Below, piece by piece: positions 24,786 through 33,366 of a DNA stretch of 64,000 nt (position 1 is the first letter of the stretch; the number at the start of each line of letters is the position of its first letter). Below the pieces are notes generated by a model that worked only from the letters and a program-made list of their open reading frames with translations, made no database searches and was not told the DNA's origin. Position numbers and translations under genes: made by a program. Origin of the DNA: Candidatus Pristimantibacillus lignocellulolyticus (GTDB lineage: Bacteria > Bacillota > Bacilli > Paenibacillales > Paenibacillaceae); contig CP097899.1 of NCBI GenBank assembly GCA_023639215.1, forward strand, positions 875,501-939,500, in the 5' to 3' direction.

Positions 24786-25922
24786 CAACCCTACCTTGTT
24801 GCCTCGTTCTAAGCGTGAAATTTGTTGTTCTCCTTGATCAGCTAGCTCTCTAAATTGAAGGATCGTATCTCTCATTCTCGGTAGAGCCTCTTGCTTGTAT
24901 GCACTAATCGAATCTAATGCGGATAGAACATCGGAGAATGCCTGCTTCAACGTGTCAACAGAAACACTTGCTTCCAGTGATTGCTTATGAATTTCTGCAC
25001 CTTGTTGTTTTAACATTTTCGAAGTACCACTAATTAAATTATTCGTTGTTTCGTTAAGCAATTCTATTTTTTTCAAAACGATTTTCTGATTATAAAGTGC
25101 ACTTGCTACAGTAACGGCAATTTTTAGGGCAGATATCGTAACATTTCTCGCTCTGTCTACCCCTCTAATTAACTCTTTGTTATTACGAATAACGACTTCC
25201 ATAGCCATTATCCCCTGTTGATTAACAACTTGCATTTGTTGCAAATCCATCACACGTTGGCGTAGAGGGAATAATACTTCCTCCGTTATAAATCTAACTT
25301 TATTCTCATCTTCATTACGTTGTTTTGCAGCTTCAATCTGAGTCTCAATCTCAGTATCCATAAGAACACCTAGTTGAATTTCTTTCTGCAACCTTTTCGT
25401 TAACTCTCTAAGCGTTTGTTGCTCTAATTCTAATGTTGTATTATCGTTTTTTAATACCGTTTTCCCTTTATCCAATGATACAACAATATCAGAAATCATC
25501 GAATCTGCTTTCTGATACTTCGCAAAGTAAACACGTAAAGGATTGAACAACTTACCTAACAAGCCACTTTTCGTAAAATCGATAAGACTAGGATCAAGAT
25601 CTTTTAATTGTAGATGGAGCTCAGTAAGTCCTTTGGCAACTTGACCGCCTTCGTCTCCAGTCTTAGATAAATTCCCTACCGAAACTTGCAATAATGAATT
25701 TTTTTCTGATGAAGATTTCATTGTGCCCATACCGAAACTATCAATAGATTGCAGTACTGCTGTTCTTTTCTCAAATGATTCAATATCTAACTCTAGAATT
25801 GCATTAACATTGTTAGCAGCTAATTCTTTTAACTGTGTAACCTCAGCAGGTTCCGGCTTTACTTCCTCTTCAATTACAGCCTTCAATTTTTCTGGTGTTA
25901 CGACTTCCATAGAAAATGTCAT
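24783..25922 (-). CDS. TelA/KlaA-family toxic-anion-resistance-like protein
   Basis: A 379-residue soluble, strongly helical protein. The central part (about 120-300) has the TelA/KlaA layout: GLLGKLFNPLRVYFAKYQKADSMI, LKNDNTTLELEQQTLRELTKRLQ and the C-terminal NKELIRGVDRARNVTISALKIAV. Named for plasmid tellurite resistance, but chromosomal copies (B. subtilis YceH) act in envelope stress with unknown biochemistry. ATG at 25922 behind AGGAGG. It is the third gene after a membrane protein and a vWA protein on the same strand, but 534 bases of repeats separate it from the vWA gene. Confidence 0.88.
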   Translation of the reverse strand: MTFSMEVVTPEKLKAVIEEEVKPEPAEVTQLKELAANNVNAILELDIESFEKRTAVLQSIDSFGMGTMKSSSEKNSLLQVSVGNLSKTGDEGGQVAKGLTELHLQLKDLDPSLIDFTKSGLLGKLFNPLRVYFAKYQKADSMISDIVVSLDKGKTVLKNDNTTLELEQQTLRELTKRLQKEIQLGVLMDTEIETQIEAAKQRNEDENKVRFITEEVLFPLRQRVMDLQQMQVVNQQGIMAMEVVIRNNKELIRGVDRARNVTISALKIAVTVASALYNQKIVLKKIELLNETTNNLISGTSKMLKQQGAEIHKQSLEASVSVDTLKQAFSDVLSALDSISAYKQEALPRMRDTILQFRELADQGEQQISRLERGNKVGL

Positions 25923-25960
25923 AGCATAACCTCCTAGAATTTTATTGTATAAGACCTTGC

Positions 25961-26071
25961 GGCGTGTACTATACAGTACACAAGCGAATGCAGGCTTCCG
26001 ATGAATGGCATATTCGCCGCCGAATATGCTACGTTAGCATAACCATCGTGATCACAACCCGAATGTTTTGA
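25961..26071 (+). repeat. Dispersed structured element, partial copy A2
   Basis: Right half of subtype A (GGCTTCCGATGAATGGCA onward to CCGAATGTTTTGA). The left half is replaced by unrelated sequence with its own GTGTACTATACAGTACAC palindrome near 25968. Confidence 0.7.
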
Positions 26072-26092
26072 GTTACATCTTCCAATGAAGGG

Positions 26093-26260
26093 TCAAAACA
26101 TTCGGCTGTCAGCACCAAGAAGATGCCATGAAGCTAGGAAACGAGGAGCGGAGTGTACGTTATTGGTACACGAGCACCGCAGGCTTCCGATGAATGGCAT
26201 ATTCGCCGCTGAATATGCTACGTTAGCAAAACCATCGTGATCACAACCCGAATGTTTTGA
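26093..26260 (+). repeat. Dispersed structured element, copy A3
   Basis: 168 bp. Perfect 13-bp terminal inverted arms TCAAAACATTCGG / CCGAATGTTTTGA. Internal stems TGCCAT/ATGGCA, GTGTAC/GTACAC and GCATATTCG/CGAATATGC (one mismatch with loop change). Next copy starts 189 bp later. Confidence 0.88.
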
Positions 26261-26281
26261 GTTACATCTTCCAATGAAGGG

Positions 26282-26449
26282 TCAAAACATTCGGCTGTCA
26301 GCACCAAGAAGATGCCATGAAGCTAGGAAACGAGGAGCGGAGTGTACGTTATTGGTACACGAGCACCGCAGGCTTCCGATGAATGGCATATTCGCCGCCG
26401 AATATGCTACGTTAGCAAAACCATCGTGATCACAACCCGAATGTTTTGA
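26282..26449 (+). repeat. Dispersed structured element, copy A4
   Basis: 168 bp, nearly identical to A3, with the same perfect 13-bp terminal arms. Its right end lies 8 bases from the vWA gene's stop codon. The 21-base spacer between A3 and A4 resembles the B-array spacer. Confidence 0.88.
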
Positions 26450-26456
26450 GTTACAT

Positions 26457-28145
26457 CTACATTTGGACGTTTAATAGGTTGCTTATTTTATATACCACAT
26501 CATCCGTATCAGCATTAATACTTGCTGCTTCGTTAATACTAGAGATGCTCTTTAATGCCTCAATATTAGCATTGTAGCCTATTGTATAGATTGGAATTTT
26601 GTAAGTCTCAATCAAGCCTTTAATATCTTTTAATGAATGTCCTTCATTCGTATCTCCATCACTAAGCACGAAAATAATTGGCTTTACATTCGGGTCAAGC
26701 TTCAATTGCTCTTGCAGTAACTTCAGCGCTACAACAATGCCATCAAATGTAGCTGTCCCTCCACCTGCTTGCAAACTCTCAACTGCGCCTACAAACATAG
26801 ATTGTTGATTTGTATCGTATTTACCAATAGGAAGATTGATTGTCACATCACTAGAATACGATACAAGACCAATACTATTGTCTCTGCCCAAATACTTTTG
26901 CCCTTTCATCAACGATTCTTTCAATTGATTAAGTCGCTCACCATCCATACTTCCTGATATATCTGCGACAAATATAGCTGCAACTGGTTTGTCTCCATTT
27001 TTCTTTTCTTTCCAAAGCTTCTGAGCAGCTGTTAATAATGTACCTTCTACCGGTTCTAACTCGGATTGATATTCTTCTAATCCATTAAAACCTTTATCAC
27101 TAGCCAAACTTTGATACTTATCTTGTGCGACAAAATCAGCAAATTGTTTAATAATATCTCTTTTTAATTGTGGTAGATCACCAATGGCATATAATGGACT
27201 ATCATGCCTTACACCAAACGGAGTAAATACATAACCCGATTTCAAGTCTGCGGTATTCACAAACGTCTGATATTCTAGTACAAATGCGTCTAACATTCCT
27301 GTCTTCGCTGCCTCACGCATTTGAATCGTTGTAGAAGCAATGAATGGAACATTGGCTTGGAATCTCTCAAACCCTTGAACGGCCTTATCACTCAATAAAT
27401 CTTTATTATCAAATGTCTGTAAGGAGGTTACTAGAAAATTCAATCCTGTAGAGCTTGCAAAAGGATCAGTGTAACCCATAGCTAATTCATTATCTGCGAT
27501 CGCATCGGTTACCGTCTTCACATTGAGCGCACCATACTTCTCTACTAACTCATCGTATTTTGCTTTAGTGGACACGATACCTGGAACATTACCTACTAAT
27601 CGCTTCGTTACTAGCTCTGTCTTGATACCTTCTGCTTTCACCATCTCTCCCCACAATTCATTAGATGGAGTGAACGCATCTGGAATATATTTACCTGATC
27701 TAATAAAATCTGCTGCTGTACCGGAAGCAATATTTCGAATCTTCACCGAAACTGTCTTCCCATCAACTTGAATCGCTGCATCATTGAATGCTTCAGCAAC
27801 TTCATTCAACCAACCATCAATACCTGCACCTGATTTCTCAGTAGATGAAAAAATTTCTATGTAACTATCTGTTGTATTTTCTACAGATACACCAAACTTA
27901 GAGATATCGGGCAAAGAATCTCCAATGACAACTGGATCTAGATCAACTTGACCTTTAATCTGTTCTGCACTTGTTACATTAATGTTTTTGTATAATTTAT
28001 CTAACCTTTTATCTGCATCTTCCTCAGTAACTTCTGTACTCGTTTTTCCTAAATTAGATGTTAACGTTATCCCTAAATATACAAGTCCAAATACAATGAT
28101 CGTAATAACTATTAATATAGTAAATACTTTTCCTCTATTCGCCAT
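26457..28145 (-). CDS. Membrane-anchored protein: solute-binding-like domain plus vWA domain
   Basis: 562 residues. One N-terminal helix (about 8-30) anchors an extracellular body. Residues ~60-350 resemble a substrate-binding fold (DGWLNEVAEAFNDAA, FIRSGKYIPDAFTPSNELW, LAMGYTDPF). Residues ~385-560 form a von Willebrand A domain with an intact MIDAS (DISGSMDG at ~394, then TATFDG and LSDGDTNEG). ATG at 28145 behind GGGGGAG, 12 bases from the upstream gene's stop. Similar fusions accompany TelA in Bacilli. The role in envelope stress or metal-dependent adhesion is inferred. Confidence 0.85.
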   Translation of the reverse strand: MANRGKVFTILIVITIIVFGLVYLGITLTSNLGKTSTEVTEEDADKRLDKLYKNINVTSAEQIKGQVDLDPVVIGDSLPDISKFGVSVENTTDSYIEIFSSTEKSGAGIDGWLNEVAEAFNDAAIQVDGKTVSVKIRNIASGTAADFIRSGKYIPDAFTPSNELWGEMVKAEGIKTELVTKRLVGNVPGIVSTKAKYDELVEKYGALNVKTVTDAIADNELAMGYTDPFASSTGLNFLVTSLQTFDNKDLLSDKAVQGFERFQANVPFIASTTIQMREAAKTGMLDAFVLEYQTFVNTADLKSGYVFTPFGVRHDSPLYAIGDLPQLKRDIIKQFADFVAQDKYQSLASDKGFNGLEEYQSELEPVEGTLLTAAQKLWKEKKNGDKPVAAIFVADISGSMDGERLNQLKESLMKGQKYLGRDNSIGLVSYSSDVTINLPIGKYDTNQQSMFVGAVESLQAGGGTATFDGIVVALKLLQEQLKLDPNVKPIIFVLSDGDTNEGHSLKDIKGLIETYKIPIYTIGYNANIEALKSISSINEAASINADTDDVVYKISNLLNVQM

Positions 28146-28157
28146 TTCTACTCCCCC

Positions 28158-28904
28158 TTATTGCTTATAAAACTTTGTTTGCTTAATCAATTCATCTATT
28201 TCTTTCATACAAGGCATTTCCTCAACATCTCTATAATCTGAGCTGCCTAATAGTGAAATTTCCAATAACAATTTATCTAGTTTCAGCAAAATCTCTTCAT
28301 TAGCCCCGACATATCCTTTTACATAATTGACATACTCATTGTGAAGTTCGAACTTTTGTTGCATTACTTTATTAGAAAATGAAGATGATCTTGGATGAGC
28401 AATGAATTCTGATAGTTCAGAAGCATCAAATACATTTAGCTTATTAATAATTCCTTTTATATTGGATAGAAATAGTTGTTCCACTGCTATAATTACTGCT
28501 GCAAACTTTTTGTAACTTAGTTCAGTTATTTCAAATCTAGCGTTAAGAATCTCGTGTAATGTTAACTTCTTCTTTTCCATTCGTTCTAATTGATCAATAG
28601 CCAGATCAATTTCCTGCTTAAGCACTTTATTGTTTCTATATTGCAGCAAACCTTCCTTATAGTCTTCTTGAGACTTAATGTCTTTGACCGCTAACACTAC
28701 AGGGGACTTGAATAGTAATGTGTAGCTTCCGTATAACAGCACTAGCGCACTAATAATTAATATCGTGATACTAGAAGCCGATTCAATAGCATTGCTTCCA
28801 CCTATTGTTAAACCAACCAATCCAGGAGACAGCATGATGATATTAAATAATACAATGGCTACAATTAGTCCAAATAACTTTACTACCTTGATGCTACTCA
28901 ACAT
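28158..28904 (-). CDS. Membrane protein with long helical tail, XpaC-like position
   Basis: 248 residues. Two helices near the N-terminus (about 9-31 and 45-64), then a ~180-residue cytoplasmic helical region rich in Lys/Glu and Leu heptads (LKQEIDLAIDQLERMEKKK). By architecture and by its place before vWA and TelA genes it resembles the XpaC-type partners of TelA, but sequence identity to that family is not evident. ATG at 28904 behind AGGAGG. First gene of the operon, preceded by a leader repeat. Confidence 0.72.
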   Translation of the reverse strand: MLSSIKVVKLFGLIVAIVLFNIIMLSPGLVGLTIGGSNAIESASSITILIISALVLLYGSYTLLFKSPVVLAVKDIKSQEDYKEGLLQYRNNKVLKQEIDLAIDQLERMEKKKLTLHEILNARFEITELSYKKFAAVIIAVEQLFLSNIKGIINKLNVFDASELSEFIAHPRSSSFSNKVMQQKFELHNEYVNYVKGYVGANEEILLKLDKLLLEISLLGSSDYRDVEEMPCMKEIDELIKQTKFYKQ

Positions 28905-28915
28905 ACGAACCTCCT

Positions 28916-28977
28916 AAAACCTTTCATGTACTTCTCGAATAACTACTTTGAAATGAAAAGTAGCTACGAAAGCTAGT
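28916..28977 (-). repeat. Leader repeat, copy 3, before the membrane protein gene
   Basis: Minus strand: GCTTTCGTAGCTACTTTTCAT ... ATGAAAGGTTTTAGGAGG, split as arms ACTTTTCAT and ATGAAAGGT. The arms pair with one G-U, although their sequence differs from copy 2 (TTG/CAA there). The rest of 28978-29310 is AT-rich with a weak AACCC/GGGTT hairpin at 29199-29224 and no gene seen. Confidence 0.7.
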
Positions 28978-29313
28978 ACTCAAAGGATATTCTTACTGAG
29001 ATTTGATCAATTGCCTAAGCGAATATCTACTAAAGGAATTCTGTAATTCCCTCACTATTTTATCATATAAATTTTGGATAAATGTTATTTATTTTCTATA
29101 AATGGCAACTTACCACTATGATACGTCTTTTGTAGTGAATCGTTTCAAATTTAATACACGAGCGCACGATCCTTAGTAAAGAGTATGTATAATCATAAAT
29201 AACCCACAACTACAATCATTGAGGGTTAATTTTTCGTTATGCATCTAACGACAGTATGCTCACATGCGTCAATACTGAGTTATTTCACTACTATAATAAC
29301 TATGTTAGACAAA

Positions 29314-29369
29314 CCAAAAAAAGCACCATCAACAATAAACGTTAACAACGTTAATTATTGATAGTGCTT
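29314..29369 (-). terminator. Terminator of the DbpA-type helicase gene
   Basis: AAGCAC-ATCAA-AAT pairs with ATT-TTGAT-GTGCTT around a GTTAAC-containing loop, with T7 on the minus strand. It begins 20 bases after the stop. Confidence 0.8.
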
Positions 29370-29388
29370 CTATAATATAACTACAATA

Positions 29389-30831
29389 TTATTTTGCTCT
29401 GCGTACTTTTAATTGCTTACCTTTAACGGTAGTCTCTCTCATTACATCAAGTACAAGCTGACCTTTACCATTCAGGATCTCTACATCAGTCACATTGTCA
29501 AGAATCGTAATAATGCCAATATCATCGGCAGTTACGCCTTCGATTTTAGCTATCGTCCCAACAAAATCTACTGCTCTAAACTTCTTCTTCTTGCCACCAT
29601 TGAAATTAAGCTTCATAATCTGCTTATTCAATTGCTCACGCTTATCTTTCTTCAACTCAGGACCAGCACTCAACTTATTATTGAATGCCTCTCTACGAAG
29701 ATCAACAGCATCTTCTGAAGGTGCTGTTACTCGAGTGATAGCAAAACCAATATAATCTTCTATATCATTCAAACGTCTACCATCCGATGGCGCAACGAAA
29801 GTAATTGCTTTACCTTGCTTACCCGCACGACCAGTTCTTCCTGTACGGTGAACATAGCTTTCTTTATCTAGTGGAATATCATAGTTGATAACATGCGTAA
29901 TATTCGTAATATCAATCCCTCTTGCAGCAACATCCGTCGCAACTAAATAACGGAACTGTCCTGTTCTAAAGGCATTCATAACTTCAAATCGCTCTACTTG
30001 CTCCATACCACCATGTATGCGATCAACCGGGTAATCACATTCAACCATTTCTTTATACAATTTGTCTACATGTTCCTGTGTACGACAGAAAATAATACAA
30101 CTATCTGGACTTTCTACAATTAATAAATTTTGTAGTAATGCTAGCTTATCTGCTGGCTTTACTTCAATAAGTGAATGCTCAATCGTTGATGTTGTTAGGC
30201 CACTTGCTTTAATCTCAATTTCAGTTGGGTTGTCCATATATTGACGAGATAGCTTAGCTACGTCCTCGGGGAATGTAGCGGAGAATAGCATCGTTACTCG
30301 ATCATTAGGAATAGCTTGAATAATCGCTTGAACTTGTTCAATAAAACCCATATTCAACATTTCATCTGCTTCATCGATAACAAGGTACGAAATACGCTCC
30401 AGTGAAAGTGTGCCTCGTTCAATATGATCATTCACTCGGCCTGGTGTACCAACGACCATATGTGTACGTTGTCTTAGTTCTGCTTTTTGCACATGGAAAG
30501 GAGATTTACCATACAAAGCCGTAGACTTAATACGTTTGAAGCGTCCAATATTCGTAATATCTTCATTGACCTGCACCGCTAGCTCACGTGTCGGAGTTAG
30601 AATTAATGCTTGTGGCTTGTTCTCGTTCCAATCAACAAGCTCACATAACGGAATACCGTATGCTGCTGTTTTTCCGCTTCCTGTCTGTGACTTCACGACA
30701 AGATCCTGATTTTGTAGCGCTACTGGAATAACTTTAGATTGCACTTCTGTCGCTTCTTCATAACCTAAGCTGTGTAGCGCCCTTACTATCTCTTCACTTA
30801 ATTGATAATCTGTAAATTTCTTTTCGCTCAT
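29389..30831 (-). CDS. dbpA: DEAD-box RNA helicase of the DbpA/YxiN type
   Basis: 480 residues. Core motifs: Q-motif region, SQTGSGKT (motif I), PTRELA (Ia), TPGR (Ib), VIDEADEML (II), SATF (III), and HRTGRTGR (VI). After about 400 residues comes the DbpA-type C-terminal RNA-binding domain (KKKKFRAVDFVGTIAKIEG, VEILNGKG, VKGKQLKVRRAK). In YxiN/DbpA it binds hairpin 92 of 23S rRNA during 50S assembly. ATG at 30831 behind AGAGGT. A -10 TATAAT lies at 30865-30870. Confidence 0.93.
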   Translation of the reverse strand: MSEKKFTDYQLSEEIVRALHSLGYEEATEVQSKVIPVALQNQDLVVKSQTGSGKTAAYGIPLCELVDWNENKPQALILTPTRELAVQVNEDITNIGRFKRIKSTALYGKSPFHVQKAELRQRTHMVVGTPGRVNDHIERGTLSLERISYLVIDEADEMLNMGFIEQVQAIIQAIPNDRVTMLFSATFPEDVAKLSRQYMDNPTEIEIKASGLTTSTIEHSLIEVKPADKLALLQNLLIVESPDSCIIFCRTQEHVDKLYKEMVECDYPVDRIHGGMEQVERFEVMNAFRTGQFRYLVATDVAARGIDITNITHVINYDIPLDKESYVHRTGRTGRAGKQGKAITFVAPSDGRRLNDIEDYIGFAITRVTAPSEDAVDLRREAFNNKLSAGPELKKDKREQLNKQIMKLNFNGGKKKKFRAVDFVGTIAKIEGVTADDIGIITILDNVTDVEILNGKGQLVLDVMRETTVKGKQLKVRRAK

Positions 30832-30986
30832 TATAAACCTCTTCTACGGTATATTAGTTAACCTATTATATAGGATAAATTCGTTATTAAATGTTACTCT
30901 ACTCTATTATACTCTGAAAACTACTTTATTATAGTGGCTGTTTTGAGCTACCTCTTCAAATAAAAGAACTACCTCTTCAAATAAAA

Positions 30987-31157
30987 GTTCTAACAGCGGG
31001 CTTTCAGAACCGAGAAGATGAAGCGCTACTTGTGAAAGGAGGAAACGCAAGTGTACGTAGTTGGTACACGCGTACCGGACTTTCCAAGTTCGTTTCATAT
31101 TCGATGCCGACTATGCTACGTGAGCATAATCATCGTTATTAAAGTCCGCTTTTGAAC
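30987..31157 (+). repeat. Dispersed structured element, copy B4
   Basis: 171 bp, subtype B in plus orientation. Terminal arms GTTCTAACAGCGGGCTTT and AAAGTCCGCTTTTGAAC pair with few mismatches. First of three tandem elements filling the dbpA-methyltransferase divergent region. Confidence 0.82.
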
Positions 31158-31174
31158 TACCTCTTCAAATAAAA

Positions 31175-31346
31175 GTTCTAACAGCGGGCTTTCAGAACCA
31201 AGAAGATGAAGCGCTACTTGTGAAAGGAGGAAACGCAAGTGTACGTAGTTGGTACACGCGTACCGGACTTTACAAGTTCGTTTCATATTCGATGCCGACT
31301 ATGCTACGTGAGCATAATCATCGTTATCAAAGTCCGCTTTTTGAAC
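31175..31346 (+). repeat. Dispersed structured element, copy B5
   Basis: 172 bp, almost identical to B4 and 188 bp from it. Spacer CTACCTCTTCAAATAAAA. Confidence 0.82.
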
Positions 31347-31364
31347 TACCTCTTCAAATAAAAG

Positions 31365-31532
31365 TTCAAAACAGTTGCTTGTCAGCACCAAGAAGATACC
31401 ATGAATCTAGGAAACGAGAAACGGAGCGTACGTAGTTGGTACGTGAGTATCACAGGCTTCCGATGAATGGTAGCTTCGATGCCGATTAAGCTACAGTGCG
31501 TTACTTCGTGATCCCAAGCGACTGTTTTGAAC
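31365..31532 (+). repeat. Dispersed structured element, copy A5
   Basis: 168 bp, subtype A directly following two subtype B copies. Arms GTTCAAAACAGTTGCTTG and CAAGCGACTGTTTTGAAC pair (one G-U), a sequence different from A3/A4 arms. Internal pairs TACCAT/ATGGTA and GCGTAC/GTACGT replace TGCCAT/ATGGCA and GTGTAC/GTACAC. Confidence 0.85.
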
Positions 31533-31575
31533 TACCTCTTATATATATGCGCTTTATAGCGTATAATAAAGTCTT

Positions 31576-32550
31576 ATGCACGTCATGGAAAAGGATGCGA
31601 CGATTTTCATTATGAGTACAAACTATATATACACTTATGGATACAGAGTAGAAGAAGTGGAATTATGTCAACTTGAAATGCGCGCTTTATTTGGCGCACA
31701 ATCCGAAACTGGCGTTTTGATGAGTGATATTTGCGTCAACCCAGACCGTAGTCCATTTATGCGAGAACGACTTGAAGTTCTCTATGAAGGAAGTACACTT
31801 GAGGATATTTATGAGCAAGTTACACAAATCGTGCTGGGCGATCAAACCTTCAAAGTCATATTCATGAAAATGAATGATTTATCGGCAGCGGATAAAATCG
31901 AATATGACGACCAACGCAACATTGAGCGTCAATTAGGATTGATCATTGAAGGAGATGCTGATGTACGTCAGCCTGACCAAACATTTGGCATATTAACTTT
32001 GGGCGGTCGTTGGTATTTCGGAAACTATATTAAAAGTAAAGCGATCTGGCTTTCCCATATGAAAAAACCAAAGAGTTACTCGATCGCACTAAGTACTCGA
32101 GTTGCCAGAGCTATCGTTAATATTGCCATTCCTGATCCTACTGGAGTTAAAGCCATTGACCCTTGTTGCGGTATTGGTACTGTACTCGTTGAAGCATTAT
32201 CAATGAATATTGATATGATTGGCCGAGATATCAATCACTTTGTCGTACAAGGAACTCGTGAAAATTTGATTCATTTCAATTATGAATCTTCTGTAGTATG
32301 TGGAGATATCGCTGAGGTAACTGAACATTATGATGTAGCTATTATTGATTTGCCTTATAACCATTTTTCCCATACAACACCTGAAGCGCAAGTATCTCTT
32401 ATTCAACATGCTCGTCGTATTGCAGATAAAGCAGTCATTGTAACTGTAGGCAATATCGATGACCTACTTACTGATGTTGGCTTTACAATACTTGATCGCT
32501 GTACAACGAGAAAAAGTAACTTCATTAGACAAATCCTTGTTTGTCAGTAG
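31576..32550 (+). CDS. TRM11/UPF0020-like SAM-dependent RNA methyltransferase
   Basis: Up to 324 residues. The N-terminal half lacks a clear THUMP signature but is mixed alpha/beta. The C-terminal half is a class I methyltransferase: AIDPCCGIGTVLVEAL (motif I), DINHFVVQGTRENL, VVCGDIAE, and IIDLPYNHFSH as the (N/D)PPY-type catalytic motif. This fits guanine-N2 or similar tRNA methylation of the TRM11 group. The start is uncertain. TATAAT at 31562-31567 predicts transcription start near 31574, which would make ATG 31576 leaderless, so ATG 31585 or 31612 (weak AAAAGG upstream) may be used. Confidence 0.8.
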   Translation: MHVMEKDATIFIMSTNYIYTYGYRVEEVELCQLEMRALFGAQSETGVLMSDICVNPDRSPFMRERLEVLYEGSTLEDIYEQVTQIVLGDQTFKVIFMKMNDLSAADKIEYDDQRNIERQLGLIIEGDADVRQPDQTFGILTLGGRWYFGNYIKSKAIWLSHMKKPKSYSIALSTRVARAIVNIAIPDPTGVKAIDPCCGIGTVLVEALSMNIDMIGRDINHFVVQGTRENLIHFNYESSVVCGDIAEVTEHYDVAIIDLPYNHFSHTTPEAQVSLIQHARRIADKAVIVTVGNIDDLLTDVGFTILDRCTTRKSNFIRQILVCQ

Positions 32551-32595
32551 CTATTCTTCTGAATCGCAACCTAAAATCAAATATGTCTACAAAGC

Positions 32596-32622
32596 AAAAG
32601 ACACCTGATAAGGTGTCTTTTT
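32596..32622 (+). terminator. Terminator of the methyltransferase gene
   Basis: AAAAGACACCT pairs perfectly with AGGTGTCTTTT around GATA, with a T-run. Also usable on the minus strand for the YdjO-like gene. Confidence 0.88.
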
Positions 32623-32657
32623 ACATAATATCATTAAACCAAATGGTTCAAATTAAT

Positions 32658-32870
32658 CTATTCTTTTGATTGGCTAGGGCTAGTATTTTCAACAACTGGT
32701 AACAGTTTTTCGCCTTTTACCATTGCAGAATTACATTGTGGACACACTGGAGTTGTTGAGAAAGCAAAATTATCCCGCATCCATCCCATACAATTCTCAT
32801 TTGAACAAGCCCAAATCACTGTCAATTCAGTTACTACGTCTTCAAGCGGCTTCTTACGAGAGTTATACAT
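32658..32870 (-). CDS. YdjO-like cold-inducible zinc-finger protein
   Basis: About 70 residues. WACSNENCMGWMRDNF and CPQCNSAM give a C-x4-C ... C-x2-C arrangement typical of the YdjO family of small cold-inducible proteins, probably zinc-binding. The start at ATG 32870 keeps a normal gap from AGGTAGG; the ATG at 32876 is too close. It lies directly downstream of the cold-shock gene on the same strand with a hairpin between, matching the common csp-ydjO pairing. Confidence 0.85.
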   Translation of the reverse strand: MYNSRKKPLEDVVTELTVIWACSNENCMGWMRDNFAFSTTPVCPQCNSAMVKGEKLLPVVENTSPSQSKE

Positions 32871-32916
32871 ATGCATCCTACCTTCTATTCTGAATTTATT
32901 GGTACAAAATAATAAT

Positions 32917-32942
32917 TGCCCCGATTAATTAAAATCGGGACA
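32917..32942 (-). terminator. Terminator of the cold-shock gene
   Basis: TGCCCCGATT pairs with AATCGGGACA; on the minus strand it is followed by an AT-rich tract. It separates the csp gene from the ydjO-like gene and probably gives partial readthrough. Confidence 0.7.
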
Positions 32943-32954
32943 ACATCGTTTGTA

Positions 32955-33155
32955 TTAAAGTTTTACAACGTTTTCAGCTTGAGGACCACGGTTACCTTGA
33001 GTAATGTTGAACTCAACACGTTGACCTTCGTCTAGTGATTTGTAGCCATCTCCAACGATTGCGCTGAAATGTACGAATACGTCACTTCCGCCTTCAACCT
33101 CGATAAAGCCAAATCCTTTTTCACCATTAAACCATTTTACTGTTCCTGTTTCCAT
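32955..33155 (-). CDS. Cold-shock protein, CspA/CspB family
   Basis: 66 residues, the family norm. GTVKWFNGEKGFGFIEVEGG and DVFVHFSAI are the RNP1 and RNP2 motifs of the OB fold that binds single-stranded RNA and DNA. ATG at 33155 follows AAAGGATGG; the open frame starts 4 codons earlier without a better site. The -10 (TATAAT at 33282-33287, minus strand) implies a ~120-base leader, as usual for csp genes, where the leader folds to regulate translation in the cold. Confidence 0.95.
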   Translation of the reverse strand: METGTVKWFNGEKGFGFIEVEGGSDVFVHFSAIVGDGYKSLDEGQRVEFNITQGNRGPQAENVVKL

Positions 33156-33281
33156 ATTCAATACCATCCTTTTCTCAAAACCACCTAAATATCATTAAGT
33201 AATTCATTTCCAGCTTAGTTTTCTAAGTAAGATTACTGTGCTATGAAGATGAACCCATTAGGTCGCTCTTAATCAAATTTT

Positions 33282-33287
33282 ATTATA
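33282..33287 (-). promoter_or_regulatory. -10 element of the cold-shock gene
   Basis: TATAAT on the minus strand, with only a weak -35. Start of transcription about 33275, giving a long untranslated leader. No other gene seen in 33156-33366. Confidence 0.5.
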
Positions 33288-33366
33288 ACACACTTTTCAA
33301 ATAATAACAGCTATTCAAAAAATTATTTTTTCAAATATTTCAAAAAGCTTAAAACTTGCGATTTTA

